Assembly: GCF_000725885.1 (NCBI RefSeq) | Contig: NZ_JODR01000004.1 | Span: forward strand, 62,001-126,000 | DNA from: Streptomyces albus subsp. albus | GTDB lineage: Bacteria > Actinomycetota > Actinomycetes > Streptomycetales > Streptomycetaceae | Direction of reading: 5' to 3' | Length of the DNA: 64,000 nt | In this document: positions 51,790 to 60,332 of the stretch, one piece after another | How the letters are laid out: every line of letters starts with the position of its first letter | Position numbering within the stretch: the first letter of the stretch is position 1 | Position numbers and translations under genes: made by a program | The notes under the pieces: generated by a model | Databases searched by the model: none | Seen by the model: only the letters and a program-made list of their open reading frames with translations | Told to the model about the DNA's origin: nothing

Positions 51790-52604
51790 GGCCGCTCCTT
51801 CGGGTTCGGGGTGCGTGGTGCGCCGGACGCCCCGGCCGTGCCGTCCCCGTCGGCGCCGCCGTCACCCTTGACGCCGCCGTCATCCTCGGCGTCACCGTCG
51901 CCGTCGGTGCCGCCGTCGCCGAGCGGGACGAAGCGGACACGGGTGCCGGGGGCCAGCAGAGCCGCGGGGGTGCGGTCCGGGTCCCACAGCACGGTCCCCG
52001 GCGCCGTGCCGATGAGCTGCCAGCCGCCGGGTGAGGAGCGGGGGTAGACGCCGGTGTAGGGCCCGGCCAGTCCCACCGCTCCGGCGGGGACCCGGGTGCG
52101 CGGGTCGGACCGCCGCGGCACGTGGTACCGCTCCTCAAGGCCCGTCAGATAGCCGAAACCGGGGGCGAACCCGCAGAAGGCGACGCGGAAGGTGGTGGCC
52201 GCGTGGATGCGGGCCACCTCGTCCTCGGACACTCCCCACAGGGCTGCCACGTCGGCGAGGTCGGGTCCGTCGTAGCGGACGGGGATCTCGACCGCGTTCT
52301 CGGCGCCGCCGCTCAGCGGCGGCACGTCCCAGCCGGGCAGTTCGGCCGCCAGCCGGCGGGCGGCCTGCGCGGAGGGCAGGCCGTCGAGCAGCACCGTGGT
52401 GGCGCCGGGCACGATCTCGCTCACCGGCGGCAGGGTGCCGGCGGCCCGCCGGCGCAGCAGCTCGGCGTGGAGCGCCTCGGTGCGCCCGGCGGTGGGCAGC
52501 TCGACGAGCAGTCCGCGGTCGCCCACCGGGCGGACGAGCGGCGGTGTGCCCCGCTCGGGCGAGGCGGACGCGGGGGAGCCGTCGGCTGCGGCGGGCCGGT
52601 TCAT
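51786..52604 (-). CDS. pxpB: 5-oxoprolinase subunit B
   Basis: A 272-aa KipI/PxpB protein. Conserved VRPVGDRGLLVELP, SEIVPGATTVLLDG, AFCGFAPGFGYLTGLEERYH, VPRRSDPRTRVPAGAVGLAG and GVYPRSSPGGWQLIGTAPG are all present, with the FxPGFxYL signature. The C-terminal 45 residues are an Asp/Gly-rich tail (DGGTDGDGDAEDDGG) not found in most homologues. ATG 52604 overlaps the pxpA stop (ATGA). Forms the PxpBC complex. Confidence 0.93.
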   Translation of the reverse strand: MNRPAAADGSPASASPERGTPPLVRPVGDRGLLVELPTAGRTEALHAELLRRRAAGTLPPVSEIVPGATTVLLDGLPSAQAARRLAAELPGWDVPPLSGGAENAVEIPVRYDGPDLADVAALWGVSEDEVARIHAATTFRVAFCGFAPGFGYLTGLEERYHVPRRSDPRTRVPAGAVGLAGPYTGVYPRSSPGGWQLIGTAPGTVLWDPDRTPAALLAPGTRVRFVPLGDGGTDGDGDAEDDGGVKGDGGADGDGTAGASGAPRTPNPKERP

Positions 52605-53380
52605 GCGAAGGCCCGGACGGTGAGGCCGGCCGCGGTCAGCTCCTCGCGGACGCGGCGGGCGAGCTGGGCGGCGGCGGGGGTGTCGCCGTGGACGCACAGC
52701 GAGCGGGCCCCGGACGGCAGCACGCTGCCGTCGGCGGCGACGATCTCCCCGCTGCGCGCGAGCCGCACCGCCCGTTCGATGACCTGCTCGGGCTCGTGGA
52801 GCACGGCACCGGCCTCGGTGCGCGGCACCAGGGTGCCGTCGGGGCGGTAGGCGCGGTCGGCGAACGCCTCCTCCACGGTGGGCAGTCCGGCCTCGGCCGC
52901 GGCGGCCAGCAGCCGGGAGCCGGGCAGGCCGAGCACGGGCAGCGGCCCGCCCTCACCGGTCGCCGCGCCGGACAGCCGTACGCCCTCGACGACGGCGGCG
53001 GCCTGCTCGGCGTCGCGGACGGCGCGGTTGTAGAGCGCACCGTGCGGCTTGACGTAGGCGACGGCGGCTCCGGCGGCGCGGGCGAACACCTCCAGCGCGC
53101 CGATCTGGTAGGCCACTTCGGCGGCCAGTTCCGCGGCGGGCACGTCCATGGCGCGGCGGCCGAAACCGGCCAGGTCGCGGTAGGACACCTGGGCCCCGAT
53201 ACGGACGCCCCGCGCGGCGGCGAGCTCGCAGACGCGGCGCATGGTGGCGGGGTCGCCGGCGTGGAAGCCGCAGGCGACGTTGGCGCTGGTGACGGAGGCC
53301 AGCAGCGCGTCGTCGTCGGTGAGCTGCCAGCGGCCGAAGCCCTCGCCGAGGTCGGCGTTAAGGTCGATCATCCGGTCCAT
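52601..53380 (-). CDS. pxpA: 5-oxoprolinase subunit A (LamB/YcsF family)
   Basis: A 259-aa LamB/YcsF protein: MIDLNADLGEGFGRW, SANVACGFHAGDPATM, GAQVSYRDLAGFGRRAM, YVKPHGALYN, FADRAYRPDGTLVPR and LCVHGDTP. These hold the conserved Asp, His and Glu residues of the family. ATG 53380 is used; ATG 53371 (MIDLNADLG) is equally possible and closer to the usual N-terminus. First gene of the pxpABC operon, 16 bp from a perfect 15-bp palindrome that probably binds the divergent GntR regulator. Confidence 0.93.
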   Translation of the reverse strand: MDRMIDLNADLGEGFGRWQLTDDDALLASVTSANVACGFHAGDPATMRRVCELAAARGVRIGAQVSYRDLAGFGRRAMDVPAAELAAEVAYQIGALEVFARAAGAAVAYVKPHGALYNRAVRDAEQAAAVVEGVRLSGAATGEGGPLPVLGLPGSRLLAAAAEAGLPTVEEAFADRAYRPDGTLVPRTEAGAVLHEPEQVIERAVRLARSGEIVAADGSVLPSGARSLCVHGDTPAAAQLARRVREELTAAGLTVRAFA

Positions 53381-53396
53381 CGGCAGCAACGTAAGC

Positions 53397-53411
53397 GATT
53401 GTTGAACAATC
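53397..53411. promoter_or_regulatory. Perfect palindromic operator before pxpABC
   Basis: GATTGTTGAACAATC: 7-bp arms around one G, AT-rich in a GC-rich setting, 17-31 bp upstream of pxpA. The same sequence with one change recurs before the DUF969 operon at 54585. A TTGTTnAACAA-like core suits FadR-type GntR regulators such as the adjacent one. Confidence 0.75.
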
Positions 53412-53623
53412 CGGCAAGAGGGCCCGGCGACCGGTCCCCCGGACGCCACCGGCCCCGGAACCGCCGGAACGGCCGCCGCGTCCTCCGGGACCGGCCCGGA
53501 CGCTCACAGCCGGGACCGGCCGGGACGCATACGGCCGGTACCGCACGGGACACGTACGGGCCGGAACGGCCGCAGCGCGTTCCGGGACCGGCCAGGGCAC
53601 GTACGCACCACAGGGAGACCACC

Positions 53624-54340
53624 ATGACCGCCGTCCCGGCCGCGGACCTGTCCGCCGCACTGTCGGACCTCGCCGCCGACCGGGCGCTGCTGGGCCGCAC
53701 CAGCACGGCCGAGCGCGTGGCCGCCGTCCTGCGCGAGCGGATCGCCCAGGGCTCGTTCCCGCCCGGCACCCGCCTCTCGGAGGGACGCATCTGCACCGCG
53801 CTGGGCGTCTCGCGCAACACACTGCGCGAGGCGTTCCGCCTGCTGACGCACGAGCGGCTGCTCGTCCACCGGCTCAACCGGGGCACGTTCGTGCGCGTAC
53901 TGACCGCCGCGGACATCGTGGACATATACCGCGTGCGGCGCCTGGTCGAGTGCGCGGCGCTGCGCGGTCTGGGCGAGCCGCCCTACGCGGTCGCCGAAGT
54001 ACGGGCGGCGGTGACGGCGGGCGAGCGGGCCGCCGCCGAGGGCCGGTGGCACACGTGCTCGACCGCCAACATCCGCTTCCACCAGGCGCTGGCCGCACTG
54101 GCGGGCAGCGCGCGCACCGACGAGATGATGCGCGGCGTACTGGCCGAACTGCGACTGGCCTTCCACATCATGAAGGACCCGCGCCGCTTCCACGACCCGT
54201 ACCTGTCCCGCAACCAGGCCATCACCGACGCCCTGGAGGCGGGTGACGCGGCACGGGCCGAGCGCCTGCTGGCGGCCTACCTGGACGACTCCCTGCGGCA
54301 ACTCCTGGCCGCGTACCCGCGGGAGGCGTCACAGGAGTAG
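53624..54340 (+). CDS. GntR-family (FCD) regulator of the 5-oxoproline locus
   Basis: A 238-aa FadR-subfamily regulator. Winged helix: RVAAVLRERIAQGSFPPGTR, LSEGRICTALGVSRNTLREA and FRLLTHERLLVHRLNRGTFV. The C-terminal FCD helical domain includes ANIRFHQALAALAGSARTDE and LSRNQAITDALEAGDAARAE with the usual metal/acid-binding His. AGGGAG precedes ATG 53624. It lies between pxpABC and the DUF969/DUF979 operon, and twin palindromes stand before both, so 5-oxoproline or a related acid is the probable inducer. Confidence 0.9.
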   Translation: MTAVPAADLSAALSDLAADRALLGRTSTAERVAAVLRERIAQGSFPPGTRLSEGRICTALGVSRNTLREAFRLLTHERLLVHRLNRGTFVRVLTAADIVDIYRVRRLVECAALRGLGEPPYAVAEVRAAVTAGERAAAEGRWHTCSTANIRFHQALAALAGSARTDEMMRGVLAELRLAFHIMKDPRRFHDPYLSRNQAITDALEAGDAARAERLLAAYLDDSLRQLLAAYPREASQE

Positions 54341-54673
54341 GGCCGCCTGCGGTGGGGGCGGGGCGCCCCCGGGCGGGTGCTCGCGAGGTGCGGCTTGCGG
54401 GGCGCGGCTTACGGGGTGTGACTTACGGGCTGCGGCTCGCGAGGTGTGACTTACGGACTGCGGCTCGCGGGCGGCTTGTCGCGCGGCTCCCCGCGCGCTC
54501 GCAGTGCCGGCGAGTTCCGGGGGATGTGCGGGGTGTGACTCCCGGCCGACCCGGAGGGCGAAGTGACATGCCTCACTCTTGTCGGATCGTTCAACAATCC
54601 TCTAGCCTCCCGTGGAATTCGCTTCATACACATCCGCTACGCGGAAAGTCGCTCCATGGAAGGCGGAGGCGAC
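54341..54673. repeat. Intergenic region with 28-bp tandem repeat and an AT-rich promoter end
   Basis: Two 28-bp units, GTGTGACTTACGGRCTGCGG plus CTCGCGRG, lie at 54416-54443 and 54444-54471 (26 of 28 identical), with weaker copies upstream. The right end (54570-54640) is AT-richer and holds the operator at 54585; it should contain the promoter of the following operon. No gene seen. Confidence 0.65.
54585..54599. promoter_or_regulatory. Operator before the DUF969 operon, copy of the pxpA operator
   Basis: GATCGTTCAACAATC has 7-bp arms with a single mismatch and equals the reverse complement of the pxpA site except at one position. It lies 75-89 bp before ATG 54674. Same regulator inferred. 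Confidence 0.7.
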
Positions 54674-55447
54674 ATGATCGTTCTGCTCGGCGTCCTCGTG
54701 GTGGTCCTCGGCTTCGCGACGCGCCGCAACCCCCTGCTCGTCGTCGGCGTGGCCGGGATCGTCACCGGACTGCTGGGCAAGCTCTCTCCCGTCGAGATCC
54801 TCCGGACCTTCGGGGAGAGCTTCGCGTCCAGCCGTTCGGTGACCATCTTCGCCATCACCCTGCCGGTGATCGGCCTGCTGGAGCGCAACGGACTCCAGCA
54901 GCAGGCCCGCACCCTCATCGGCAAACTGGGCACCAAGCTCACCACCGGCCGCTTCCTGACCCTCTACCTCCTGCTGCGGCAGCTCACCGCCGCCGTCGGC
55001 CTCCAGACCATCGGCGGCCCCGCGCAGAGCGTCCGTCCGATGATCGCGCCGATGGCCGAGGCCGCCGCCGAACGCCGCTTCGGCCACCTGCCCGCGGTCA
55101 CCGGGAACGGCGGGCGGCTCCCGGAGAAGGTCCGGGAAAAGGTCCGCTCCCACGCGGCCGGCACCGACACGGTGGGCCTCTTCTTCGGCGAGGACTGCTT
55201 CCTGGCCATCGGCTCCATCCTGCTGATCACCGGCCTGGTCAACAGCACCTACCACACCCACCTGGAACCGCTCCACCTCGCGCTGTGGGCGATACCCAGC
55301 GCCGTGTGCGCCTTCTTCGTGCACGGCGGACGACTGCTGCGGCTCGACCGGAAGCTGGAACGCGAACTGGTCACCGCGAACGCCGAGATGACCGTGGCCC
55401 GCGAGGACGCGCAGCGCGGCACCCAGGAAGGCGAGGCCACCAAGTGA
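54674..55447 (+). CDS. DUF969 membrane protein, probable 5-oxoproline permease component
   Basis: A 257-aa membrane protein: MIVLLGVLVVVLGFATRRNP, VTIFAITLPVIGLLERNGLQ, GRFLTLYLLLRQLTAAVGLQ, TIGGPAQSVRPMIAPMAEAA and TVGLFFGEDCFLAIGSILLI. Several hydrophobic segments and re-entrant-like Gly/Pro motifs resemble ion-transporter-superfamily permeases. ATG 54674 (GGAGG 4 bp upstream) is preferred to ATG 54656. DUF969 is consistently encoded with DUF979 and pyroglutamate genes, so uptake of 5-oxoproline is a reasonable inference, not proof. Confidence 0.85.
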   Translation: MIVLLGVLVVVLGFATRRNPLLVVGVAGIVTGLLGKLSPVEILRTFGESFASSRSVTIFAITLPVIGLLERNGLQQQARTLIGKLGTKLTTGRFLTLYLLLRQLTAAVGLQTIGGPAQSVRPMIAPMAEAAAERRFGHLPAVTGNGGRLPEKVREKVRSHAAGTDTVGLFFGEDCFLAIGSILLITGLVNSTYHTHLEPLHLALWAIPSAVCAFFVHGGRLLRLDRKLERELVTANAEMTVAREDAQRGTQEGEATK

Positions 55448-56412
55448 TCAAGTCCGAGTGGTTCTTCTGGCTGGTCGGCGCCGTCTTCCTCGTCATGGCG
55501 GTGCAGATGCTCTTCGACCGCACCAACCCCAAGCGGCACGGCACCGCCGCCTTCTGGGGCCTGCTGGGCGCCTGCTTCTTCTACAGCACCTGGGTCAACG
55601 AGAAGTCGCTGCCCGCCGAGCCGCTGGGTATCGCCGTCCTCGTCCTCATCTGCATCGGCGGCTTCAACCTCACCGGCAAGGGCAAGCCCGAGACCACCAG
55701 CGAGGAGGAACGCGCGGGGCTCGCCGCCCGGTTCGGCGGCAAACTGTTCATCCCCGCGCTGACGATCCCGCTGGTCGCGATGGTCTGCGCCGTCCTGGTC
55801 GCCAAGTGGAAGATCGGCGGCACCCCGATCCTGGAGAAGGGCAGCGAGACCATCCTCGGGCTCGGCCTGGGCGCCATCGTCGCCCTGGGTGTGGGCATGT
55901 GGGTGCTGCGCGAGCGCCGGGTGAGCGTCCCGCTGCACGCCGGACGCGGACTGCTGGAGTCGATGGGCTGGGCCCTGCTGCTGCCGCAGCTGCTGGCCGT
56001 CCTGGGCGCCATCTTCCAGGCCGCCGGCGTCGGCGACCAGGTCCGCAAGCTCACCGAGTCGATACTGCCCGACGGGCAGAAGCTGGCGGCCGTCGCCCTC
56101 TACTGCGCGGGCATGTTCGTCTTCACCGTCATCATGGGCAACGCCTTCGCCGCGTTCCCCGTCATGACCGCCGCCGTCGGCTGGCCCGTACTGATCGAGC
56201 AGATGAACGGCGACCCCGCCGCCGTCCTCGCGGTTGGCATGCTCGCCGGATTCTGCGGCACCCTGTGCACGCCCATGGCGGCCAACTTCAACATCGTCCC
56301 GGCCGCGCTGCTGGAGTTGAAGGACCAGTACGGGCCGATCAAGGCGCAGGCACCCACCGCCGTGGCACTGCTGGGCTGCAACATCGCCATCATCTACTTC
56401 TTCGCCTTCTAG
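55444..56412 (+). CDS. DUF979 membrane protein, partner of DUF969
   Basis: A 322-aa protein with about nine membrane segments: [75 protein letters not shown] and [20 protein letters not shown], ending with [23 protein letters not shown] 55444 overlaps the DUF969 stop (GTGA). The two probably form one transporter complex. It is followed 13 bp later by pcp. Confidence 0.88.
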   Translation: MIKSEWFFWLVGAVFLVMAVQMLFDRTNPKRHGTAAFWGLLGACFFYSTWVNEKSLPAEPLGIAVLVLICIGGFNLTGKGKPETTSEEERAGLAARFGGKLFIPALTIPLVAMVCAVLVAKWKIGGTPILEKGSETILGLGLGAIVALGVGMWVLRERRVSVPLHAGRGLLESMGWALLLPQLLAVLGAIFQAAGVGDQVRKLTESILPDGQKLAAVALYCAGMFVFTVIMGNAFAAFPVMTAAVGWPVLIEQMNGDPAAVLAVGMLAGFCGTLCTPMAANFNIVPAALLELKDQYGPIKAQAPTAVALLGCNIAIIYFFAF

Positions 56413-56425
56413 GACCGTCCGCCTC

Positions 56426-57118
56426 ATGACTGTGCCCACCCAGCCCACCCCCACCGCATCCCCCGTGAAAGTGCTGGTCACCGGCTTCGCCCCGTTCGGC
56501 GGCGAGCAGACCAACCCCTCCTGGGAGGCCGCAGGGCAGCTGGCCGCCCACCCGCCCGCCGGCCTCGACGTGCAGGCCGTCCGGCTGAGCTGCGTCTTCG
56601 GCACCGCACTCGACGAACTGCGCACCGCCGTCGAAGCCGCCGGCCCCGCCCTGCGGCTGGTGGTCTGCCTCGGCCAGGCCGGCGGACGCCCCGACCTGAC
56701 CGTCGAACGCGTCGCCGTCAACGTCGACGACGCCCGCATCCCCGACAACGCCGGCCGGCAGCCCGTGGACGAACCCGTCGTGCCCGGCGGCCCCGCCGCC
56801 TACTTCAGCACCCTGCCCATCAAGGCGTGCGTCGCCGCCGCCCGCGAGGCCGGCATCCCCGCCTCCGTCTCCCAGACGGCCGGCACCTTCGTGTGCAACC
56901 ACGTCTTCTACGGGCTCGCGCACCTGCTCGCCACCGAACGGCCCGACCTACGGGGCGGCTTCGTCCACGTCCCCTACACCCCGCAGCAGGCCGCCGCCCA
57001 GCGCCCCGTGCCGCCGTCCCTCTCGGTGACCGACGCCGTCACCGGCCTGGCCGCCATCCTCACCACGGCCGCGCACACCACCACCGACATCCGCGAAACG
57101 GGAGGGGCGACCCATTGA
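56426..57118 (+). CDS. pcp: Pyroglutamyl-peptidase I (pyrrolidone carboxyl peptidase)
   Basis: A 230-aa C15 cysteine peptidase that removes N-terminal pyroglutamate from peptides. [20 protein letters not shown] at the start; Glu in [10 protein letters not shown]; nucleophile Cys in [16 protein letters not shown]; catalytic His in [12 protein letters not shown]. All three catalytic residues are present. Released 5-oxoproline would be opened to glutamate by PxpABC encoded next door. It overlaps the start of the DUF2891 gene (TTGA). Confidence 0.94.
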   Translation: MTVPTQPTPTASPVKVLVTGFAPFGGEQTNPSWEAAGQLAAHPPAGLDVQAVRLSCVFGTALDELRTAVEAAGPALRLVVCLGQAGGRPDLTVERVAVNVDDARIPDNAGRQPVDEPVVPGGPAAYFSTLPIKACVAAAREAGIPASVSQTAGTFVCNHVFYGLAHLLATERPDLRGGFVHVPYTPQQAAAQRPVPPSLSVTDAVTGLAAILTTAAHTTTDIRETGGATH

Positions 57119-58647
57119 TCCCCGCACTTGAGGAGCGTGCCGCGCACTTCGCCGAGGTCGCCCTGGCCAACGTCACCCGCGAATACCCCAACGCCCCCGC
57201 CCACCTTCTGGCCGGGCCCGACGAACTGGTGCCCCCGCGCACCCTCCACCCCGTCTTCTACGGCGCCTACGACTGGCACTCCTCCGTCCACATGCACTGG
57301 CTGCTGCTGCGGCTGCTGCGGCGGGGGGAGGGGGTGAGTGGCGTGGGTGGTTTGGGTGGCGCTGTTGGTGCTGGTGGGGCTGACGGTGCTGTTGGTGTTG
57401 GCAGTACCGATGGTGCGAGTGGTGCTGGTAGTGCTGGTGGTGCCCTCGTGGGGGGCGGCGCCCTCGCGGAGGGGGCGGATGGCGGGGCGGCCGTTGGCGG
57501 GTCGGCCGATGGCGGGGCCACCGTTGGCGGGACGACCGATGGCGGGACGGCCGTTGGCGGGGCAGCCATTGGTGGCCCGGCGGTCGCCTGGGACGGTGCC
57601 GAAGGGTGGCGTGGGGCTGTCGTGCGGGCGATGGACGCCCATCTGACGCCGGACGCGCTTGCCGTCGAAACCGCGTATCTGCGCGCGCACCCGTCTTTCG
57701 AACGGCCCTACGGATGGGCCTGGCTGCTGGCGCTCACAAGCGAGAGCACTGCTCTCGCGGAGAGCGGTGCTTTCGGGGAGAGCAGTGCTCTTACGGAGAG
57801 CGGTGCTCTTACGGAGAGCGGTGCTCTCGGGAACGGGGGCACGAGCGGCGGCGAGAGCGGTGCTCACAGGGGGAGCGCTGCTCTTGGCGGAGGCGCCGCG
57901 AGCGGTGCTCACAAGGAGAGCGGTGCTCTTGACGGGGGCTGCGAGAGCAGTGCTCTCACAGGCAGCAGCGTGACCCGCGGCGAGAGCAGTGCTCCGTTCT
58001 CGGTGCGGCGCTCCGCCCAGCAGTGGAGGGCCGCCCTCGCACCGGCGGCCGACGCCGTGGCCGACCTGCTGCTGGCCTGGCTGCCGAAGGCGACCTACCC
58101 CGTACGGCACGGCACCCACGCCAACAGCGCGTTCGCACTCGGCCTGGTGCTCGACAGCGCCCAACGCGCGGGCCAGCAGCGTTTGGTGGCGCCCGTGGCG
58201 GAGAAGATCCGCGCGTGGTACGTACCCGACCACGGTGCGGCCACCCGCTGGGAGCCGTCGGGGCAGGACTTCCTCTCTCCCCTGCTGTGCGAGGCGGACG
58301 CCGTGCGCCGGGTGTTGCCGCAGGATGAGTTCGCGGCCTGGCTGGGCGTTTTCCTGCCGGAGCTGGCCGAGGCGGACGGAGCGTCGTTCCTGCCCCCGCC
58401 GCGTGTTTCGGACGCGGCGGACCCGCAGATCGGCCATCTGCTGGGCCTCTGCCTCAGCCGGGCCGCCGCGCTGCGCGGCATCGCCGGGGCGCTGCCGGAC
58501 GGCGATCCGCGTACGGCCACCCTCACCGCCGCGGCCGAGGCCAATCTGGCGGCGGCCCTTCCCGCCACCACTTCGGGCGACTTCACCACCGATCACTGGC
58601 TGGCGACGTTCGCCACGCTCGCCCTGGGCGAGACCGTGGCCGACTGA
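57115..58647 (+). CDS. DUF2891 protein with two in-frame repeat expansions
   Basis: A 510-aa protein, against roughly 340 aa for the family. TTG 57115 overlaps the pcp stop (TTGA). DUF2891 blocks are intact: [73 protein letters not shown] and [15 protein letters not shown], suggesting an alpha/alpha-barrel with conserved His and Trp. Residues about 73-160 (Gly/Ala/Val-rich, [17 protein letters not shown]) and about 210-295 ([12 protein letters not shown]) are low-complexity inserts. The family often clusters with pyroglutamate genes; its role is unknown. Confidence 0.82.
   Translation: MIPALEERAAHFAEVALANVTREYPNAPAHLLAGPDELVPPRTLHPVFYGAYDWHSSVHMHWLLLRLLRRGEGVSGVGGLGGAVGAGGADGAVGVGSTDGASGAGSAGGALVGGGALAEGADGGAAVGGSADGGATVGGTTDGGTAVGGAAIGGPAVAWDGAEGWRGAVVRAMDAHLTPDALAVETAYLRAHPSFERPYGWAWLLALTSESTALAESGAFGESSALTESGALTESGALGNGGTSGGESGAHRGSAALGGGAASGAHKESGALDGGCESSALTGSSVTRGESSAPFSVRRSAQQWRAALAPAADAVADLLLAWLPKATYPVRHGTHANSAFALGLVLDSAQRAGQQRLVAPVAEKIRAWYVPDHGAATRWEPSGQDFLSPLLCEADAVRRVLPQDEFAAWLGVFLPELAEADGASFLPPPRVSDAADPQIGHLLGLCLSRAAALRGIAGALPDGDPRTATLTAAAEANLAAALPATTSGDFTTDHWLATFATLALGETVAD
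57742..57996 (+). repeat. Array of eleven GAGAGCnnTGCTCTC-type palindromes inside the DUF2891 gene
   Basis: The first copy, GAGAGCACTGCTCTC (57742-57756), is a perfect 7-bp-arm palindrome. Ten more variants follow (for example GAGAGCGGTGCTCTT twice in tandem, GAGAGCAGTGCTCTC, GAGAGCGGTGCTCAC). Each encodes Glu-Ser-x-Ala and spacing keeps the frame. In RNA or single-stranded DNA each unit can fold into a hairpin. Confidence 0.85.
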
Positions 58648-58697
58648 GGCGGAGCGCCTGTGGAGGGCGGCCACCAATGCGCCCACCGCAGGCTCTG

Positions 58698-59720
58698 TCA
58701 CGGCAGCAGTGGCCGCACCTCCTGTGCGGCGAAGCGGACGAACCCCTCCGGGTCGGGTTCGTCCGCGGTCGGCTGGAGGACGACGGTGCCGGCACCGGCC
58801 TCGGCCGCGCGCACCACGGCCTCGGCGACGGCTGCCGCATCGCCGGCCACGCCCGGGCCGGTGACCGGGTCGAGGCCCTGGCGGGCACGTTCGGCGCGGA
58901 GCCGTTCGGCGGCGCCGGGGCCGGTGGCGGTGTTCAGGTAGTGGACGACCTCGTGCGGGCCGGTACGTCCGGCCGTTCTGCGTCCCTCGTCGACCAGGTG
59001 CCGGGCGTGCCGGATGCCCTCCACGGACGTCGAGGCGTCCAGCACGGTACCGTCCGCGGCCTCACCGCTCAGCCGCAGCGAACGCGGACCGCGCGCGCCG
59101 GCGAGCACCGCCGCGTCACGGTAGGCGAGGGGCACGGCGGACGACGGTCCGGTACCGCCCGTCCCCGGGAAGGGCCCCGCCCCCGCCGCGGGGTCCGCCT
59201 TCGCTGAGGGGTCCGGTCCTGCGGAGGAGTGGTCCGGTCCTGCGGTCGTGGACTGCTGCGCGGCGGCGCCCTGCGGTGGCCAGTCGAGGGCCACGTCGTC
59301 CAGCGTGACGTACCGGCTCTTGGTCGTGACCCGTTCGCCGCGCAGCAACGCCCTCATAACGGTGAGGTGTTCGCGCAGCAGTGTGACGGGCGAGTCGACG
59401 CGGGCGCCGACCTGCCCCATCCACTCCTGCACCCCGTGGCCGAGTCCGACGGCGAAGCGGCCGGGGAAGAGACGGCGCAGGGTGGCGGTTTCCATCGTCG
59501 TCAGCGCGATGTTGCGCAGCGGTACGGGCAGCAGGCCGATGCCCACCCGGAGCCGTTCGGTCCAGGCGAGCGCGGCGGCGGCGCTGGCGATGCCGCTCTC
59601 GAGGAAGCAGTCCTCCCACAGCCACAGTTCGTCCAGTCCCGCTTCGTCGGCGGTGCGGGCGAGGCCCCGCAGCCGTTCGGGCGGAAGCTGCGGACGGAAG
59701 ACAACACCAAGAGACGTCAT
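58698..59720 (-). CDS. LLM-class flavin-dependent oxidoreductase
   Basis: A 340-aa luciferase-like protein: GLARTADEAGLDELWLWEDC, ALAWTERLRVGIGLLPVPLR, METATLRRLFPGRFAVGLGH and GVQEWMGQVGARVDSPVTLL. An insert of about 45 residues rich in Pro, Ala and Gly (GPDHSSAGPDPSAKADPAAG) replaces a loop before LAGARGPRSLRLSGEAADGT. Uses FMN or F420; substrate unknown. Start ATG 59720. It is convergent with the DUF2891 gene. Confidence 0.85.
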   Translation of the reverse strand: MTSLGVVFRPQLPPERLRGLARTADEAGLDELWLWEDCFLESGIASAAAALAWTERLRVGIGLLPVPLRNIALTTMETATLRRLFPGRFAVGLGHGVQEWMGQVGARVDSPVTLLREHLTVMRALLRGERVTTKSRYVTLDDVALDWPPQGAAAQQSTTAGPDHSSAGPDPSAKADPAAGAGPFPGTGGTGPSSAVPLAYRDAAVLAGARGPRSLRLSGEAADGTVLDASTSVEGIRHARHLVDEGRRTAGRTGPHEVVHYLNTATGPGAAERLRAERARQGLDPVTGPGVAGDAAAVAEAVVRAAEAGAGTVVLQPTADEPDPEGFVRFAAQEVRPLLP

Positions 59721-60026
59721 GGGCCGTTCCTACCCCGCGCCCCGGCCCCGGGCAACGGCATTGCAGCCGCTGGCGGTTGGCGGCCGGCGGCCCGTCGTCC
59801 AGAGTTCACCGTCCGCGCAGTTCACCGGCCACGGCCCATCACGCCTGGTGCACAGCCCACAGCCCCGCCGGGCGCCGTCGCTCAGCCCGCCGGGCGCCGG
59901 CGTGGGTGCCGCCGTGGGCACCGCCCACCGGCCGCGCCCTCCGGGGGCCCAGCTCTTCGTCCCGGTGCGCGCACCGCCGGGCCGTTCGGGCCGTTCGGGC
60001 AGTTCGGGCCGTCAGCCGGTAATTCG
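59721..60026. other. 306-bp intergenic region
   Basis: No gene supported. It should contain the promoter of the LLM gene at its left end. A short tandem GTTCGGGCC-type repeat (three to four copies, 59983-60012) lies just beyond the ferredoxin stop. Confidence 0.4.
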
Positions 60027-60260
60027 CTAGTCCTCCGGTGGGAACACCGCCTCCCCCGTCCCCGCGAGGGTGATGGTGATGGCCTCGACGGGGCAGCCCT
60101 CAGCTGCGGCCAGCACCTCCTCGGACGGTTCGCGGTCCGGGGCGACGGGGTGGGACTGGCGGGCGGCATCCAGACGGAACTCCTTCGGTGCACCGCCCAC
60201 ACACATCCCCGACCCTATGCACAGGTCCCGGTCCACCTCGATGTGCCAGCGGTCGGCCAT
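60027..60260 (-). CDS. [3Fe-4S]-type ferredoxin
   Basis: A 77-aa ferredoxin: DRDLCIGSGMCVGGAPKEF gives a CX5C pair and AAEGCPVEAIT the last Cys of a CX5CX(n)CP motif, typical of 3Fe-4S ferredoxins that feed electrons to cytochromes P450 and other oxygenases. Start ATG 60260. It is 72 bp after the aldehyde dehydrogenase gene and likely co-transcribed. No P450 is seen in the window, so its partner lies elsewhere. Confidence 0.88.
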   Translation of the reverse strand: MADRWHIEVDRDLCIGSGMCVGGAPKEFRLDAARQSHPVAPDREPSEEVLAAAEGCPVEAITITLAGTGEAVFPPED

Positions 60261-60332
60261 GGGCGCTCCCTTCTGCGTCGGTCCCCGTCTGCTCCATCCC
60301 TGCCCGCATCGCTCCCTGTCTGCGGCCGTCGC

